Shown: piece by piece, positions 9,660 to 18,341 of the stretch
Layout of the letters: each line of letters starts with the position of its first letter
Numbering within the stretch: the first letter of the stretch is position 1
Assembly: GCF_037890675.1 (NCBI RefSeq)
Contig: NZ_CP149574.1
Location: 3,138,874 to 3,202,873, forward strand
DNA length: 64,000 nucleotides
Reading direction: 5' to 3'
Source of the DNA: Methylovirgula sp. 4M-Z18
GTDB taxonomy: Bacteria; Pseudomonadota; Alphaproteobacteria; Rhizobiales; Beijerinckiaceae
Program-made: the position numbers and the translations under genes
The notes under the pieces: model-generated
The model's database searches: none
Told to the model about the DNA's origin: nothing
The model's input: only the letters and a program-made list of their open reading frames with translations

Positions 9660-9686
9660 AGGCGGCCGAGAGGCCGCCTTTTGTTT
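9660..9686 (+). terminator. Intrinsic terminator of trcR
   Basis: Perfect eight-base stem AGGCGGCC / GGCCGCCT (9660-9667 and 9672-9679) with a GAGA loop, followed by TTTTGTTTT. It lies 25 bases after the trcR stop. Confidence 0.85.
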
Positions 9687-9835
9687 TGGGGGAGGCTTAC
9701 GGCGCGAAGCGACTCACCTTAATTAAACCGAAACGTCAGTTGATGATCTAAGCAATATTACCCCAGTCCATTCACGCCATCATGAAATTCACTCCGCCGA
9801 ATTTGGACGAGCAGTTGGGAATGCTCAACGAGATC

Positions 9836-11827
9836 CTAGTGAGACGGTTGTTCGAGCAATTTGACGAAAGTGTCCTTAATTTCGGTTGGAATGAATCCAG
9901 GCTGATCATTTAAAACAGTATCGATAATGTGCAGCTTTAGCTGGTCTGGTCGCCCCTTCGAAATTGATCCCAAGAATGGTAGCTTCGAAATGACCTTATC
10001 CTCCAACCGATGATCGTCCGTCTTAAGCCAACGCTCATCTAGATTTAAATCGAATCCGCCACAGTAAGAAACTTTCTGGACGTTAGACGCTGTTGAATCA
10101 AATATTTTTGCGGTCAATTTGTCGACATAGCCCTGCAGTGTTTCCGGGCCCATTTTCATAAATTCGGGCCAAGGTAACTTCGCTTCAATTCCGATAGTTT
10201 CTTTATCATGAGGGCAATCCCGACAAACGACTGCCACCAGTATTAGGGGATCCAAAACAAAATTCTCGACCCCATCTCGAGCGCCCTGTCCAAGCACCAT
10301 AATACGCTCAGAGGAGGTATGTTTCCCATCCGAGTCAATTAATCCAAAAATCGATTGGTTTCCTGCTTCGGCCATACTGTGAACAAAGCGTTTCACCACC
10401 TCACACCCAGTATTGACATCCCCCTCTTTGGACCGCATACCCGTTGAAATGAACTCAAGCGATCTCTCTGAGAGAATTTGGGATTTCAACAATCCATACA
10501 AGCCGTATAGCACCTTCGCATCGGTCGGGCTTTCGACAAACACCTGACGCCTACCATCATATGAAATGGCAACCGTCGGCACTCCCGCAGTCAAAAGATT
10601 CAAAGCTTCTGACTTTGAAACACTCCGAAGGCCAGGCTGATACGGTGTCATTACGTAAATGGAATCGTCGGGAGCCAGTGCCACAGTCGAAGGAGAATGC
10701 GTCACAGCAATCACCTTTATCCCCAATTTCTTGACCAACGTATCGGTAATCGTCCGAAGCAGACTTTTCGTCATAGACGGATGCAATAGAGCATCAATTT
10801 CATCGAACAACAAAAGTTTGGGGTAACCCGAAAGAGAGTACCTATCGTCGGCATGGTAGACACAGAAAGCAAATGATATCAAAATTTTTTCGCCCGAAGA
10901 CAGACTTGAAAAAGGCACAGTGAGCCCGGAACTGATTTTTGTCAGTTGAGGCGTGTATGAGTCATAGCAGTCAAGCGCCGGACCATTTACAGCGAAATCC
11001 AGTCCTGACTGTTTCATTATTTCGTTGACCAAATCCCAAGGCTGAGGTCCGAATTTTTCAACAAAATCGTCCGGGAAGATAAATTGGTCGTGAGCTCTCC
11101 CCTTGAAGCTTCGGAATTCAGCTAGTTCATTCTTTAGTCGCGCGTCTCTGTAACCAATAAATAGTCGACCCAACGATTGCTGAAACAAATCAACATGACC
11201 CCAGTTGATTATGTCAGTTGACTCAAAATCACTCAGCGACAGTCTCAATGCCGGGCACTTCTTAATTCGGCTAAGAGCCAAAATAACTTGCTTCGCATTT
11301 TGATCTACTCTTGAAATTGCTGTGCTGCTCGCCTCTTCAACAGCCTTCTCTATGAGGTCGCGGCTTTCTCTCGCGCGGTCAGCACCGACGATTTCAATCA
11401 GTCCCGATTGATCCAATTCGATAAGACGACGGACATTTTGCGCATATTCGGTTGGCAAACCAAGCACCCTGGCCACGTTGCCTAGAGTCCGAAGTAACAT
11501 GGAATCTAGGAGCAAAGTATTAAACTGGTTTAGGATGTTCCGCTTCTCCTGGGCGAGCGTGTCGCTTGAGAACGGCCCGCTGTCGTTAGGAACCAATGTC
11601 GACCAATCATAAAGCCGGATCTCCTGTCCTGCGACACCCCCTGGAGCTACGTCGGTCGCAATGTCCCCTCGCGCCAGCGCCTGCAGTAAATGAGATTTCC
11701 CCGCCCCGTTTAGGCCTGTTATTATAGTGAAATCGGGAATGATGCAGGTGGGAAAGCTGGTTATCGAAAGGTGAGCGCGTTGAAACTCTAATTGCATTGA
11801 CGCTGCTGCCCCGTCAGCGATTCGCAT
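9836..11827 (-). CDS. AAA family ATPase with C-terminal TOPRIM/DUF4435-like region (OLD/PARIS-like defence candidate)
   Basis: A 663-residue protein of the SMC/ABC-type AAA group. Visible motifs: Walker A GLNGAGKSH (about 38-46), ABC-like signature SSGEK (311-315), Walker B LLLFDEID (339-346) and a switch histidine in THS (377-379). The C-terminal part carries FVESPTD (about 431-437), LIDSDG (about 497-502) and GVENF (about 520-524), the spacing expected of a TOPRIM or DUF4435 nuclease-like domain as in OLD-family nucleases and fused PARIS-type proteins. The gene stands alone, with no helicase or partner nearby. It is clearly AT-richer than its neighbours (26 of 60 bases G/C at 10081-10140 against 40 of 60 at 9301-9360), suggesting horizontal transfer. 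A downstream ATG at Met11 is an alternative start. The defence role is inference. Confidence 0.8.
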   Translation of the reverse strand: MRIADGAAASMQLEFQRAHLSITSFPTCIIPDFTIITGLNGAGKSHLLQALARGDIATDVAPGGVAGQEIRLYDWSTLVPNDSGPFSSDTLAQEKRNILNQFNTLLLDSMLLRTLGNVARVLGLPTEYAQNVRRLIELDQSGLIEIVGADRARESRDLIEKAVEEASSTAISRVDQNAKQVILALSRIKKCPALRLSLSDFESTDIINWGHVDLFQQSLGRLFIGYRDARLKNELAEFRSFKGRAHDQFIFPDDFVEKFGPQPWDLVNEIMKQSGLDFAVNGPALDCYDSYTPQLTKISSGLTVPFSSLSSGEKILISFAFCVYHADDRYSLSGYPKLLLFDEIDALLHPSMTKSLLRTITDTLVKKLGIKVIAVTHSPSTVALAPDDSIYVMTPYQPGLRSVSKSEALNLLTAGVPTVAISYDGRRQVFVESPTDAKVLYGLYGLLKSQILSERSLEFISTGMRSKEGDVNTGCEVVKRFVHSMAEAGNQSIFGLIDSDGKHTSSERIMVLGQGARDGVENFVLDPLILVAVVCRDCPHDKETIGIEAKLPWPEFMKMGPETLQGYVDKLTAKIFDSTASNVQKVSYCGGFDLNLDERWLKTDDHRLEDKVISKLPFLGSISKGRPDQLKLHIIDTVLNDQPGFIPTEIKDTFVKLLEQPSH

Positions 11828-12116
11828 TTATTTTGCGATATTAACCGACCTACATATGGAACGACAGACTTAAGTATCGTTTTGTCGCCTGAGCGTCGAC
11901 TCCTAAGAACGTCGCACATCAGATCTTGGTCGCGGATGAAAAAAGCGGCTGCATCCTGGAGTCAAACACGATAGATCGCGGCGACCACGAAAATGACGAT
12001 GTTCGTAGTCGTAATCACATTGCCGTCGGTCCGAAGATAGCCCTCATGCAGGTGGATTGCTTCGTAGCTGACGCTCCTCGCCATGACCGCCGGCAAACCA
12101 AAGGAGGCACCCACCC
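11828..12116. other. 289-base gap with half of a dispersed repeat
   Basis: This stretch separates the AT-rich ATPase gene from the DUF2214 gene and holds no convincing gene. It contains one arm of a known-looking dispersed repeat at 12053-12088. A 40-codon minus-strand frame (11962-12084) starts inside that repeat and is not credited. The ATPase promoter probably lies in 11830-11900, which is AT-rich. Confidence 0.6.
12053..12088. repeat. Half-site of the widespread GGTCATTGCGAGGAGCG...GAAGCAATCCA repeat
   Basis: On the minus strand the bases read GGTCATGGCGAGGAGCG, a short spacer, then CTACGAAGCAATCCA. This closely resembles a palindromic repeat half found in many bacterial genomes. The partner arm is not seen nearby, so this copy looks decayed. 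It marks the edge of the AT-rich ATPase gene region. Confidence 0.5.
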
Positions 12117-12569
12117 ATGCTCGACCTCACCCTCGCCTTCGCGCACCACCTCCTCGCCTTCGGCCTCCTCGCCCTCCTCGTCGCCGAACTCATGTTGCTG
12201 AGCGCAGCGCTCGATGCCGCGAAACTGGCGCTGCTCGGCCGCATCGACATGGCGTTCGGCATCGCCGCCGGCTTGATCCTGGTGGTCGGGTTTTCGCGGG
12301 CTGTGTTTGCCGAGAAGGGCTGGCTCTATTATTCGCACAATCTGGCGTTCTGGGCGAAGCTCGCGGTGTTTCTCGTCATCGGCCTCCTCTCGATCCGGCC
12401 GACCTTGCGTTTCATCGCCTGGCAGCGCGGCGGGGCGGCGCTGCCCAGTGCCGGCGAGGTCGCCGCCGTGCGCCGGCTGGTGTGGGCCGAGCTGGCGCTC
12501 TTCGCGCTGCTGCCGCTGCTGGCGGCGGCGATGGCGCGGGGCTATGGCGAATTGGAGATCGCGCAGTAG
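12117..12569 (+). CDS. DUF2214 family membrane protein
   Basis: A 150-residue integral membrane protein with about four hydrophobic segments (near residues 5-28, 44-60, 75-95 and 122-142). The arrangement HHLLAFGLLALLVAELMLL, then DMAFGIAAGLILVVGFSRAVF and EKGWLYYSHNLAFWAKLAVF matches DUF2214. The conserved histidines in segment 1 and in YYSHN would suit cofactor binding, but function is unknown. A strong AAAGGAGG ribosome site lies before the ATG. No partner genes are evident. Confidence 0.82.
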   Translation: MLDLTLAFAHHLLAFGLLALLVAELMLLSAALDAAKLALLGRIDMAFGIAAGLILVVGFSRAVFAEKGWLYYSHNLAFWAKLAVFLVIGLLSIRPTLRFIAWQRGGAALPSAGEVAAVRRLVWAELALFALLPLLAAAMARGYGELEIAQ

Positions 12570-12745
12570 AGCCGGCCGCACGCTTGCGACAGCCCCCCGC
12601 GCTCATCGCTTAACCGCATAAAATAAATGCGAAAACGCTTCCGCCGATTTGCGCGAATGCCGACGGCATACCGGTCTGCCTTACCCTAGCCATCAATGTC
12701 GCCCTATATGAGCCAAGATATCGACTTGGGTTCGAGGAGATAATC

Positions 12746-13132
12746 ATGGCTTCGCATTACAGTTCGATTTTTTCCGGCACATATTCGGTGAAAATTGGCG
12801 CATATTCCGCCTCGATCGGCGGGGGATCCGTGAGCCTCACGACAGATAGCGGAACATATGTGGCAACCTACGGCGTCGGCGGCAACGGCGCTTACGCCAA
12901 CTATGGCGGAAACACTTACTCAGTCAGCTTCTATTCGAGCTATACCGGATATTCCTCGACGTCCGGCGGTTACGCGACCTATGCCGGATATACCTCGACC
13001 TCCGCCGCTTACCCGAGCTATGCCGGCTACACCCCTGCCTCGGGCGCCTACAGCGGCTATGCAGCTGCCTATGGGACCGGTGGCTACACGGGCTATGGCG
13101 CCGCTTACAATTATTACACCGTGGCGCATTAA
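12746..13132 (+). CDS. Tyrosine/glycine/serine-rich repeat protein, unknown function
   Basis: A 128-residue low-complexity protein. I count 25 tyrosines, with only one Lys, one Asp, two His, and no Arg, Glu, Cys or Trp. Residues 64-76, 77-89 and 90-102 are three consecutive 13-residue repeats with the pattern xxYxGYxxxSxxY; shortened versions continue to residue 124. There is no signal peptide. The start is supported by a strong GAGGAG ribosome site six bases before the ATG, so it is probably really translated. Composition resembles adhesive, amyloid-like or phase-separating proteins. No known family recognised. The gene converges on the Cys/Gly-tailed membrane protein gene 34 bases downstream. 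Confidence 0.7.
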   Translation: MASHYSSIFSGTYSVKIGAYSASIGGGSVSLTTDSGTYVATYGVGGNGAYANYGGNTYSVSFYSSYTGYSSTSGGYATYAGYTSTSAAYPSYAGYTPASGAYSGYAAAYGTGGYTGYGAAYNYYTVAH

Positions 13133-13166
13133 GTCCGCGAATGGCGGTCCTAATCGGGTCGCGACC

Positions 13167-13910
13167 TTAATGCCCGCCGCCGCTGCAACTGCTGCCGCTG
13201 CAGCTCGAGCCGCAGGAATGGCCGCTGCAGCCATGGCCGCCGCCGCTGCTGCACGCATGGCCGGCGCCGTGATGCCCCGTGCCAGAGTCCGATATGCCGG
13301 CGTTGACGCAGGAGCCGCCGCCGTCTGCGCGCGCCGAGGGCGCGGCGCTCTCCAGCTTTTCCAGCGCGGCGCCCGTATAGATCCAGCCGCTGCCGACCAG
13401 TCGATCGAGGTCGAAGAGCAGCGGCGGATCGCTCACATGAAGATCGGGATGGCGCTTGCGCAAATCTTTCAGCGCATGCCACGTGTCCACCACGCTCTGG
13501 GAAAACTCGGTCGCCCCGTCGAGCATCGCAGGCTTCGCCTCGGCGTTGGGTACGTGATGCAGGTAGCGGCCGAACGCCTTCCGGCAAAACTGCGCATAGT
13601 CTTGAGTCGAGAGGATGAAGCAATGCCAGGCCGCGTCCGCCGTGACGCTCGGCATCGCGAGATTGCGGCGCCACAGCGCATGCAGCAGGAAATATTCGCG
13701 CAGGGCCTGCCACGCGAGCTCGCGCTCCGGGCCGGTCAGGTCTGGCCGCTCCTTGGCGAGCGCCTGCTGGACGCTGGCGGGAAAGGCATAGGCCCGAACG
13801 GCGTGCAGCCGCTCTTCGCGCCCCCGCAGTACGATAGGCACCACGAAACAGATGCCGACGATGACGATGACCAACGCGGCACCAAGCAAAACCTGCAGGG
13901 CGGCGTCCAC
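13167..13910 (-). CDS. Membrane-anchored glycine-rich domain-containing-like protein with Cys/Gly/Ser/His tail
   Basis: A 247-residue protein if it starts at the GTG at 13910, which follows the upstream phyH stop by 7 bases and has a GAGG ribosome site. One N-terminal membrane span (ALQVLLGAALVIVIVGICFV) is followed by a cytosolic or periplasmic domain with AAWHCFILSTQDYAQFCRKA and FGRYLHHVPN, the pattern of the GRDP-like domain also found in plant glycine-rich domain proteins. The last 45 residues are Cys/Gly/Ser/His repeats (GCSGHSCGSSCSGSSCSGGG), typical of TIGR04222-like proteins and possibly metal-binding. A longer frame extends to 14048 but would overlap phyH. Function unknown; probably in one transcript with phyH. 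Confidence 0.7.
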   Translation of the reverse strand: MDAALQVLLGAALVIVIVGICFVVPIVLRGREERLHAVRAYAFPASVQQALAKERPDLTGPERELAWQALREYFLLHALWRRNLAMPSVTADAAWHCFILSTQDYAQFCRKAFGRYLHHVPNAEAKPAMLDGATEFSQSVVDTWHALKDLRKRHPDLHVSDPPLLFDLDRLVGSGWIYTGAALEKLESAAPSARADGGGSCVNAGISDSGTGHHGAGHACSSGGGHGCSGHSCGSSCSGSSCSGGGH

Positions 13911-13917
13911 GCCCGCC

Positions 13918-14634
13918 TCACCGCGCGAAGCGTGGGAAGAACGTGCGGGCGCTGAATTGCACGATGAAGGCGGTGCGGGAGCGGTCTGTGAGGTTCGGGC
14001 CGGTCGCGTGCAACGTGTTGGGCAGGTGGATCGTGGCATCGCCCTCATTCAGCGGGCAGGACACGACTTTCGCGCCCTCCGGCAGGTCGGTGCGCAGAGC
14101 GTCCGAGGTCGCGGCGACCGGCACGTGCCGCGCGACTTGGGCACGGTGGGTGCCCGGCACGTAGCGCATGCAGCTCTGGTCCTCGCTCACATCGTGCAGC
14201 GGCAGCCACCAATGCAGGCGCTTGGCGGTGAAGGTGAGGCGCTTGCTATAGGCCGCGTCCTGGTGCCAGGCGGTTTCCTTCATGTTGCGCGCGGGCTTGA
14301 AGATGATGTGGTCGAAATTGCGCTCCACCGGCGCGCCGAGAAGCTCGGCCGAAATCGCCTGGGCGCGCTGGACAAAACCGTTCGTCGCGAGGCGGGGGGC
14401 GAGTTCGATGATGCGCTGCACCTCGACGATCTGCGGCGCGCCGCCGCGCTCGCCAAGCTCGCGCTTGCGCACGTCGGCGCGCTCCAGGAGCGGGGCGATG
14501 GCCTCGCGCATCTCAGCAATCTCGCTGCGCTTGGCGACGCCGCGCAGCACGGCATAGCCGTCCCGGTCCAGCGTCGGCGCGACGGAGGATCGAATCGTGG
14601 CGCCCACAAAATCCTGGGCAAGCGTAACGGACAT
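13918..14634 (-). CDS. Phytanoyl-CoA dioxygenase (PhyH) family protein
   Basis: A 238-residue Fe(II)/2-oxoglutarate-dependent oxygenase of the PhyH family. The iron ligands are visible as His124 and Asp126 (AWHQDAAY) and His209 (NTLHATGPN); Arg220 (DRSRTAF) fits the 2-oxoglutarate carboxylate contact. The ATG at 14634 gives the normal N-terminus; the frame runs on to 14781 but the added 49 residues look non-coding. Substrate cannot be predicted: the family includes hydroxylases of many small molecules and halogenases, but the Asp ligand here argues against a halogenase. The gene precedes the GRDP-like gene on the same strand. Confidence 0.85.
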   Translation of the reverse strand: MSVTLAQDFVGATIRSSVAPTLDRDGYAVLRGVAKRSEIAEMREAIAPLLERADVRKRELGERGGAPQIVEVQRIIELAPRLATNGFVQRAQAISAELLGAPVERNFDHIIFKPARNMKETAWHQDAAYSKRLTFTAKRLHWWLPLHDVSEDQSCMRYVPGTHRAQVARHVPVAATSDALRTDLPEGAKVVSCPLNEGDATIHLPNTLHATGPNLTDRSRTAFIVQFSARTFFPRFAR

Positions 14635-15048
14635 GTTTATAGGCCCCCACATCCTTCGTTCGCCGCGGCAAGCGCATCGGTCATGGCGCCGAAATTGGTG
14701 CAATCGCCCCGGCTGGAGCCAAACCAATAGCGCAAACCTCCACCGCCGCACCACAATCAACAGCAAAACGATGTTAAACATAAAGTCCTATTGACTCTGT
14801 GCGGATTCGCACAGGACTCGTCGTCGCGCCGGTCGGACGGGCGCGCGATCCGTGGGCGCAGCCCCGGACAAAGCGCCGCACCCTGCCACGCGCATCGCCG
14901 CCAACGCTGGAAGAATATAAACAATGCCTTGGTATGATTGATGAATTTTAAGGCGGCGGAAGCCCTAGCGAATTTTTCGCGACATCTGTATGAAACAGGG
15001 ATAGACGCCCTTCACACCGCCGTCCGCGCGTGCTTCCGGAGCCCACGT
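14635..15048. other. 414-base divergent intergenic region between phyH and glcB
   Basis: This region must hold the promoters of phyH (minus) and glcB (plus). It includes an 18-base palindrome at 14797-14814. Open frames extend into it from both genes, but neither extension has family similarity. No RNA gene or terminator seen. Confidence 0.6.
14797..14814. promoter_or_regulatory. Candidate operator palindrome CTGTGC-N6-GCACAG
   Basis: Perfect six-base arms CTGTGC and GCACAG separated by six bases, directly after a TTGACT (14791-14796) that could be a -35 box reading toward glcB. A dimeric regulator site controlling phyH, glcB or both is plausible, but no matching -10 box is obvious. Confidence 0.35.
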
Positions 15049-17241
15049 ATGAATAGCCTTTCCCCGCCGCAACCATCTCAGGAGGAGCCCCGGGTCGCGG
15101 TGGCCGGTTTGCAGGTCGCGCAGGTGCTCGCCGATTTCGTCGAGACCCAGGCCCTGGCCGGGACGACCCTTTCGTCGGCGGAGATCTGGGCCGGGTTTGC
15201 CGCGATCCTCAAGGACCTGGCGCCGAAGAACCGGAGGCTGCTGCAAAAGCGCGACGAATTGCAGGCGCAGATCGACGCCTGGCACCGGAAGCACAAGGCC
15301 GAGCCCTTCGACCAGGCCGCCTACGAGGCCTTTTTGCGCGAGATCGGCTATCTGCTGCCGCCGCCCGCCGACGCGAAGATCGCGACCGCGCGGGTCGATG
15401 GCGAAATCGCCCGGATCGCCGGGCCGCAGCTCGTGGTGCCGGTGTCCAACGCCCGCTATGCGCTGAACGCCGCCAATGCCCGCTGGGGCTCGCTCTATGA
15501 CGCGCTCTACGGCACGGATGCGATTTCCGACGCCGATGGCGCGGCGCGGGGCAAGGGCTACAATCCGGTGCGCGGCGCGAAGGTCGTGGCTTTCGCCAAG
15601 GATTTCCTCGACCATGCGGCGCCGCTCGCCCATGGCCACCACGCCGACGTCACCGCCTATGCAATCGAGAACGGCGCGCTGATCGCGCGGCTGCCGAACG
15701 GCGCGAGCCCGCTCGCAAAGCCGGCGCAATTCGCCGGCTATCAAGGTGAGGCGAGCGCGCCGCACAGCATCCTGCTCGTCAACAATGGCCTGCATATCGA
15801 CATCCGCATCGACCGCGCCACGCCGGTCGGCCGCACCGACGCAGCGGGCGTCGCCGACCTGGTGCTCGAATCCGCGATCACCACCATCATGGATATGGAA
15901 GATTCGGTCGCGGCGGTGGACGCCGAGGACAAGGTGCTCATCTACAACAATTGGCTCGGCCTCACCGAAGGCTCGCTCACCGCGACGATTGCCAAAGGCA
16001 ACAGCACGATCGAGCGCAAGCTCAACCGCGACCGCATCTACACGAAGCCGAATGGCGAGGAACTGGTGCTGCACGGCCGCAGCCTGATGCTGATCCGCAA
16101 TGTCGGTCATCACATGTATACGGACGCGGTGCTGGACGAAGACGGACACGAGGTGCCCGAAGGCATGCTCGATGCACTCATCAGCGTGCTGATCGCGGCG
16201 CGCGATCTCACCGGCCAGTGCAACAGCCGCTGCGGCTCGATCTATGTCGTGAAGCCGAAGATGCATGGGCCGGAGGAAGTCGCGCTCACGAACGAATTGT
16301 TCACGCGCGTCGAAGACTTCCTCGGCCTCGCACCGCATACGGTCAAGATCGGCATCATGGACGAGGAGCGCCGCACCACGATCAATCTCGCCGCCTGTAT
16401 CGCAGCGGCGAAGCATCGCGTGGTGTTCATCAACACCGGCTTCCTCGACCGCACCGGCGACGAGATTCATACGTCGATGGAAGCGGGCCCCGTCGTGCGC
16501 AAGAACGACATGAAATCCTGCGCCTGGATCAAGGCGTATGAAGATTCGAATGTCGATACCGGCCTCGCCTGCGGCCTTCCCGGCCACGCGCAGATCGGCA
16601 AGGGCATGTGGGCCGCACCCGACCAGATGGCAGCCATGCTGGAACAGAAGATCGCCCATCCGCAGGCGGGCGCCAATACCGCCTGGGTGCCCTCGCCGAC
16701 CGCTGCCACCTTGCACGCGCTACACTATCACCGCGTGAATGTGGCTGAGCGGCAGCACGAACTGAGCACGCGGCCGAAGGCGAAGGTCAGCGACATTCTC
16801 ACCCTGCCACTGGCGCAATCGAATTTCGCGCCGCAAGCGGTGCAGGAAGAACTCGACAACAATGTGCAGGGCATTCTGGGCTATGTGGTGCGCTGGATCG
16901 ACCAGGGCGTCGGCTGCTCGAAAGTGCCGGACATTCACGATGTCGGCCTGATGGAAGACCGCGCCACTTTACGCATTTCGAGCCAGCACATCGCCAATTG
17001 GCTGCATCACGGCATCGTCACCAAGGACCAGGTGCTCGAGACGCTGCATCGCATGGCGGGTGTCGTCGACAAGCAGAACGCAGGCGATCCGGTCTACGAG
17101 CCGCTCGCCGGCAATTTCGACAGCCCCGCGTTCCAGGCGGCCTGCGATCTCATCTTCGAGGGCCGCACGCAGCCGAACGGCTACACCGAATTCATTTTGC
17201 ACAAGCGCCGCAGGCAGAAAAAGCAGCTCGGCGCGGCGTGA
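15049..17241 (+). CDS. glcB: Malate synthase G
   Basis: A 730-residue malate synthase G, which condenses glyoxylate with acetyl-CoA to malate in the glyoxylate bypass and glycolate use. Hallmarks include [46 protein letters not shown] and [18 protein letters not shown]. The length matches isoform G rather than the shorter isoform A. I chose ATG 15049 because GGAG precedes it and the family start fits; an upstream ATG at 14938 in the same frame adds 37 unconserved residues. Isocitrate lyase is not in the window. The PfkB kinase follows after about 60 bases and may be co-transcribed. Confidence 0.95.
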   Translation: MNSLSPPQPSQEEPRVAVAGLQVAQVLADFVETQALAGTTLSSAEIWAGFAAILKDLAPKNRRLLQKRDELQAQIDAWHRKHKAEPFDQAAYEAFLREIGYLLPPPADAKIATARVDGEIARIAGPQLVVPVSNARYALNAANARWGSLYDALYGTDAISDADGAARGKGYNPVRGAKVVAFAKDFLDHAAPLAHGHHADVTAYAIENGALIARLPNGASPLAKPAQFAGYQGEASAPHSILLVNNGLHIDIRIDRATPVGRTDAAGVADLVLESAITTIMDMEDSVAAVDAEDKVLIYNNWLGLTEGSLTATIAKGNSTIERKLNRDRIYTKPNGEELVLHGRSLMLIRNVGHHMYTDAVLDEDGHEVPEGMLDALISVLIAARDLTGQCNSRCGSIYVVKPKMHGPEEVALTNELFTRVEDFLGLAPHTVKIGIMDEERRTTINLAACIAAAKHRVVFINTGFLDRTGDEIHTSMEAGPVVRKNDMKSCAWIKAYEDSNVDTGLACGLPGHAQIGKGMWAAPDQMAAMLEQKIAHPQAGANTAWVPSPTAATLHALHYHRVNVAERQHELSTRPKAKVSDILTLPLAQSNFAPQAVQEELDNNVQGILGYVVRWIDQGVGCSKVPDIHDVGLMEDRATLRISSQHIANWLHHGIVTKDQVLETLHRMAGVVDKQNAGDPVYEPLAGNFDSPAFQAACDLIFEGRTQPNGYTEFILHKRRRQKKQLGAA

Positions 17242-17299
17242 CGAAACGACGATCGACCAGAACCACGACCACGAGAACGCGTTTAGGGGGGCCAGATCC

Positions 17300-18235
17300 A
17301 TGATCCTTGTTTGCGGCGAAGCGCTTTACGATCTCTTCCTCGATTCCGAAACGAATGCGCAGTTGAAATTCGACGGCCGCCCCGGCGGCTCGCCGTACAA
17401 CGTGGCCTTCGGCCTTTCGCGGCTCGGCCAGGCTTCGAGCTTCTTCACCGGCCTCTCCACCGACTTTCTCGGCGAATTGCTGATGCAGGTGCTGAAGCGC
17501 GAGAACGTGCACACCGGCTTCATCAAGCGCTTCGACAACCGCTCGACCCTGAGCGTGGTCGGCGTCGACGCGCAAGGCCTGCCAGCCTATGCCTTCTACG
17601 GCGACAGCGCGGCCGACCGCGCGGTGCAAGAGGCGGATCTGCCGGACCTTGGACCGGAGGTCAGCGCGATCCATTTGAGCTCGTTCTCGACCGTCGTCGA
17701 GCCGATCGGCTCGGCGCTCGCCGCGCTGGTCAAGCGCCACTCGGGCGCGAAGGTGATTTCGTTCGATCCGAACATCCGCCTCAATGTCGAGCCCGACCTG
17801 AAGGTCTGGCACCGCAAGATCGAAGAGCTCGTGCCCTTCACGCATCTGCTCAAGATCAGTTCGGAGGATTTCGAATTGATCTACGGCAAGGAGGATCCCG
17901 AAGCCCGTGCGAAAACCTGGCTCGCACAAGGCGTCCGCCTCGTCATTCTGACGCGCGGCAGCGACGGTGTCACGGCCTGGACGAAGGCGCACCGCGCCGA
18001 TGTGCCGGCAGAAAAGATCAAGCTGGTCGATACGGTCGGCGCGGGCGATACCTTCCAGGCGGCGATCTTCACCGCTTTGTCGGAGGCCGGCAAGCTTTCG
18101 CCGAACGGCATCGAAACGCTGGAAAAGACTGCGCTCGAACATTATTTGAGCTTCGCCAGCCGCGCGGCGGCAATCACCTGCTCGCGCCGCGGCGCCGACC
18201 TGCCGTTCCGCCGCGAATTGCCGGATACGTTCTGA
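17300..18235 (+). CDS. PfkB family sugar kinase (fructokinase-like)
   Basis: A 311-residue ribokinase/PfkB fold kinase. The N-terminal sugar-binding stretch GRPGGSPYNVA (about 27-37), the mid-region SFDPNIRLN (154-162) and the anion-hole motif DTVGAGDTF (244-252) with catalytic Asp250 are all present. These features fit fructokinases. It would phosphorylate a hexose with ATP and so supply the adjacent glucose-6-phosphate dehydrogenase gene. The ATG at 17300 lies after AGGGGGG. Sugar specificity is inferred only from similarity and the neighbourhood with zwf and edd. Confidence 0.85.
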   Translation: MILVCGEALYDLFLDSETNAQLKFDGRPGGSPYNVAFGLSRLGQASSFFTGLSTDFLGELLMQVLKRENVHTGFIKRFDNRSTLSVVGVDAQGLPAYAFYGDSAADRAVQEADLPDLGPEVSAIHLSSFSTVVEPIGSALAALVKRHSGAKVISFDPNIRLNVEPDLKVWHRKIEELVPFTHLLKISSEDFELIYGKEDPEARAKTWLAQGVRLVILTRGSDGVTAWTKAHRADVPAEKIKLVDTVGAGDTFQAAIFTALSEAGKLSPNGIETLEKTALEHYLSFASRAAAITCSRRGADLPFRRELPDTF

Positions 18236-18341
18236 TACAGGTTGACCGGCGCATGCCGGTTGACACCCAATCCGGCTCTGTCGCATTTGCTTAATCGCGG
18301 CGCGCTAATCTCGCGCGTCCAACTCAAAAATCTGAGGTTCC

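Noticed and set aside
9782-9913. A 43-codon frame starting MKFTPPNLDEQLG on the plus strand
   Set aside because: The second half overlaps the end of the AAA ATPase gene antisense and the first 20 codons show no ribosome site. It could be a remnant of a displaced gene, but nothing beyond composition supports it.
11962-12084. A 40-codon minus-strand frame with a hydrophobic C-terminus
   Set aside because: Its start lies within the dispersed repeat half-site at 12053-12088 and no ribosome site precedes it.
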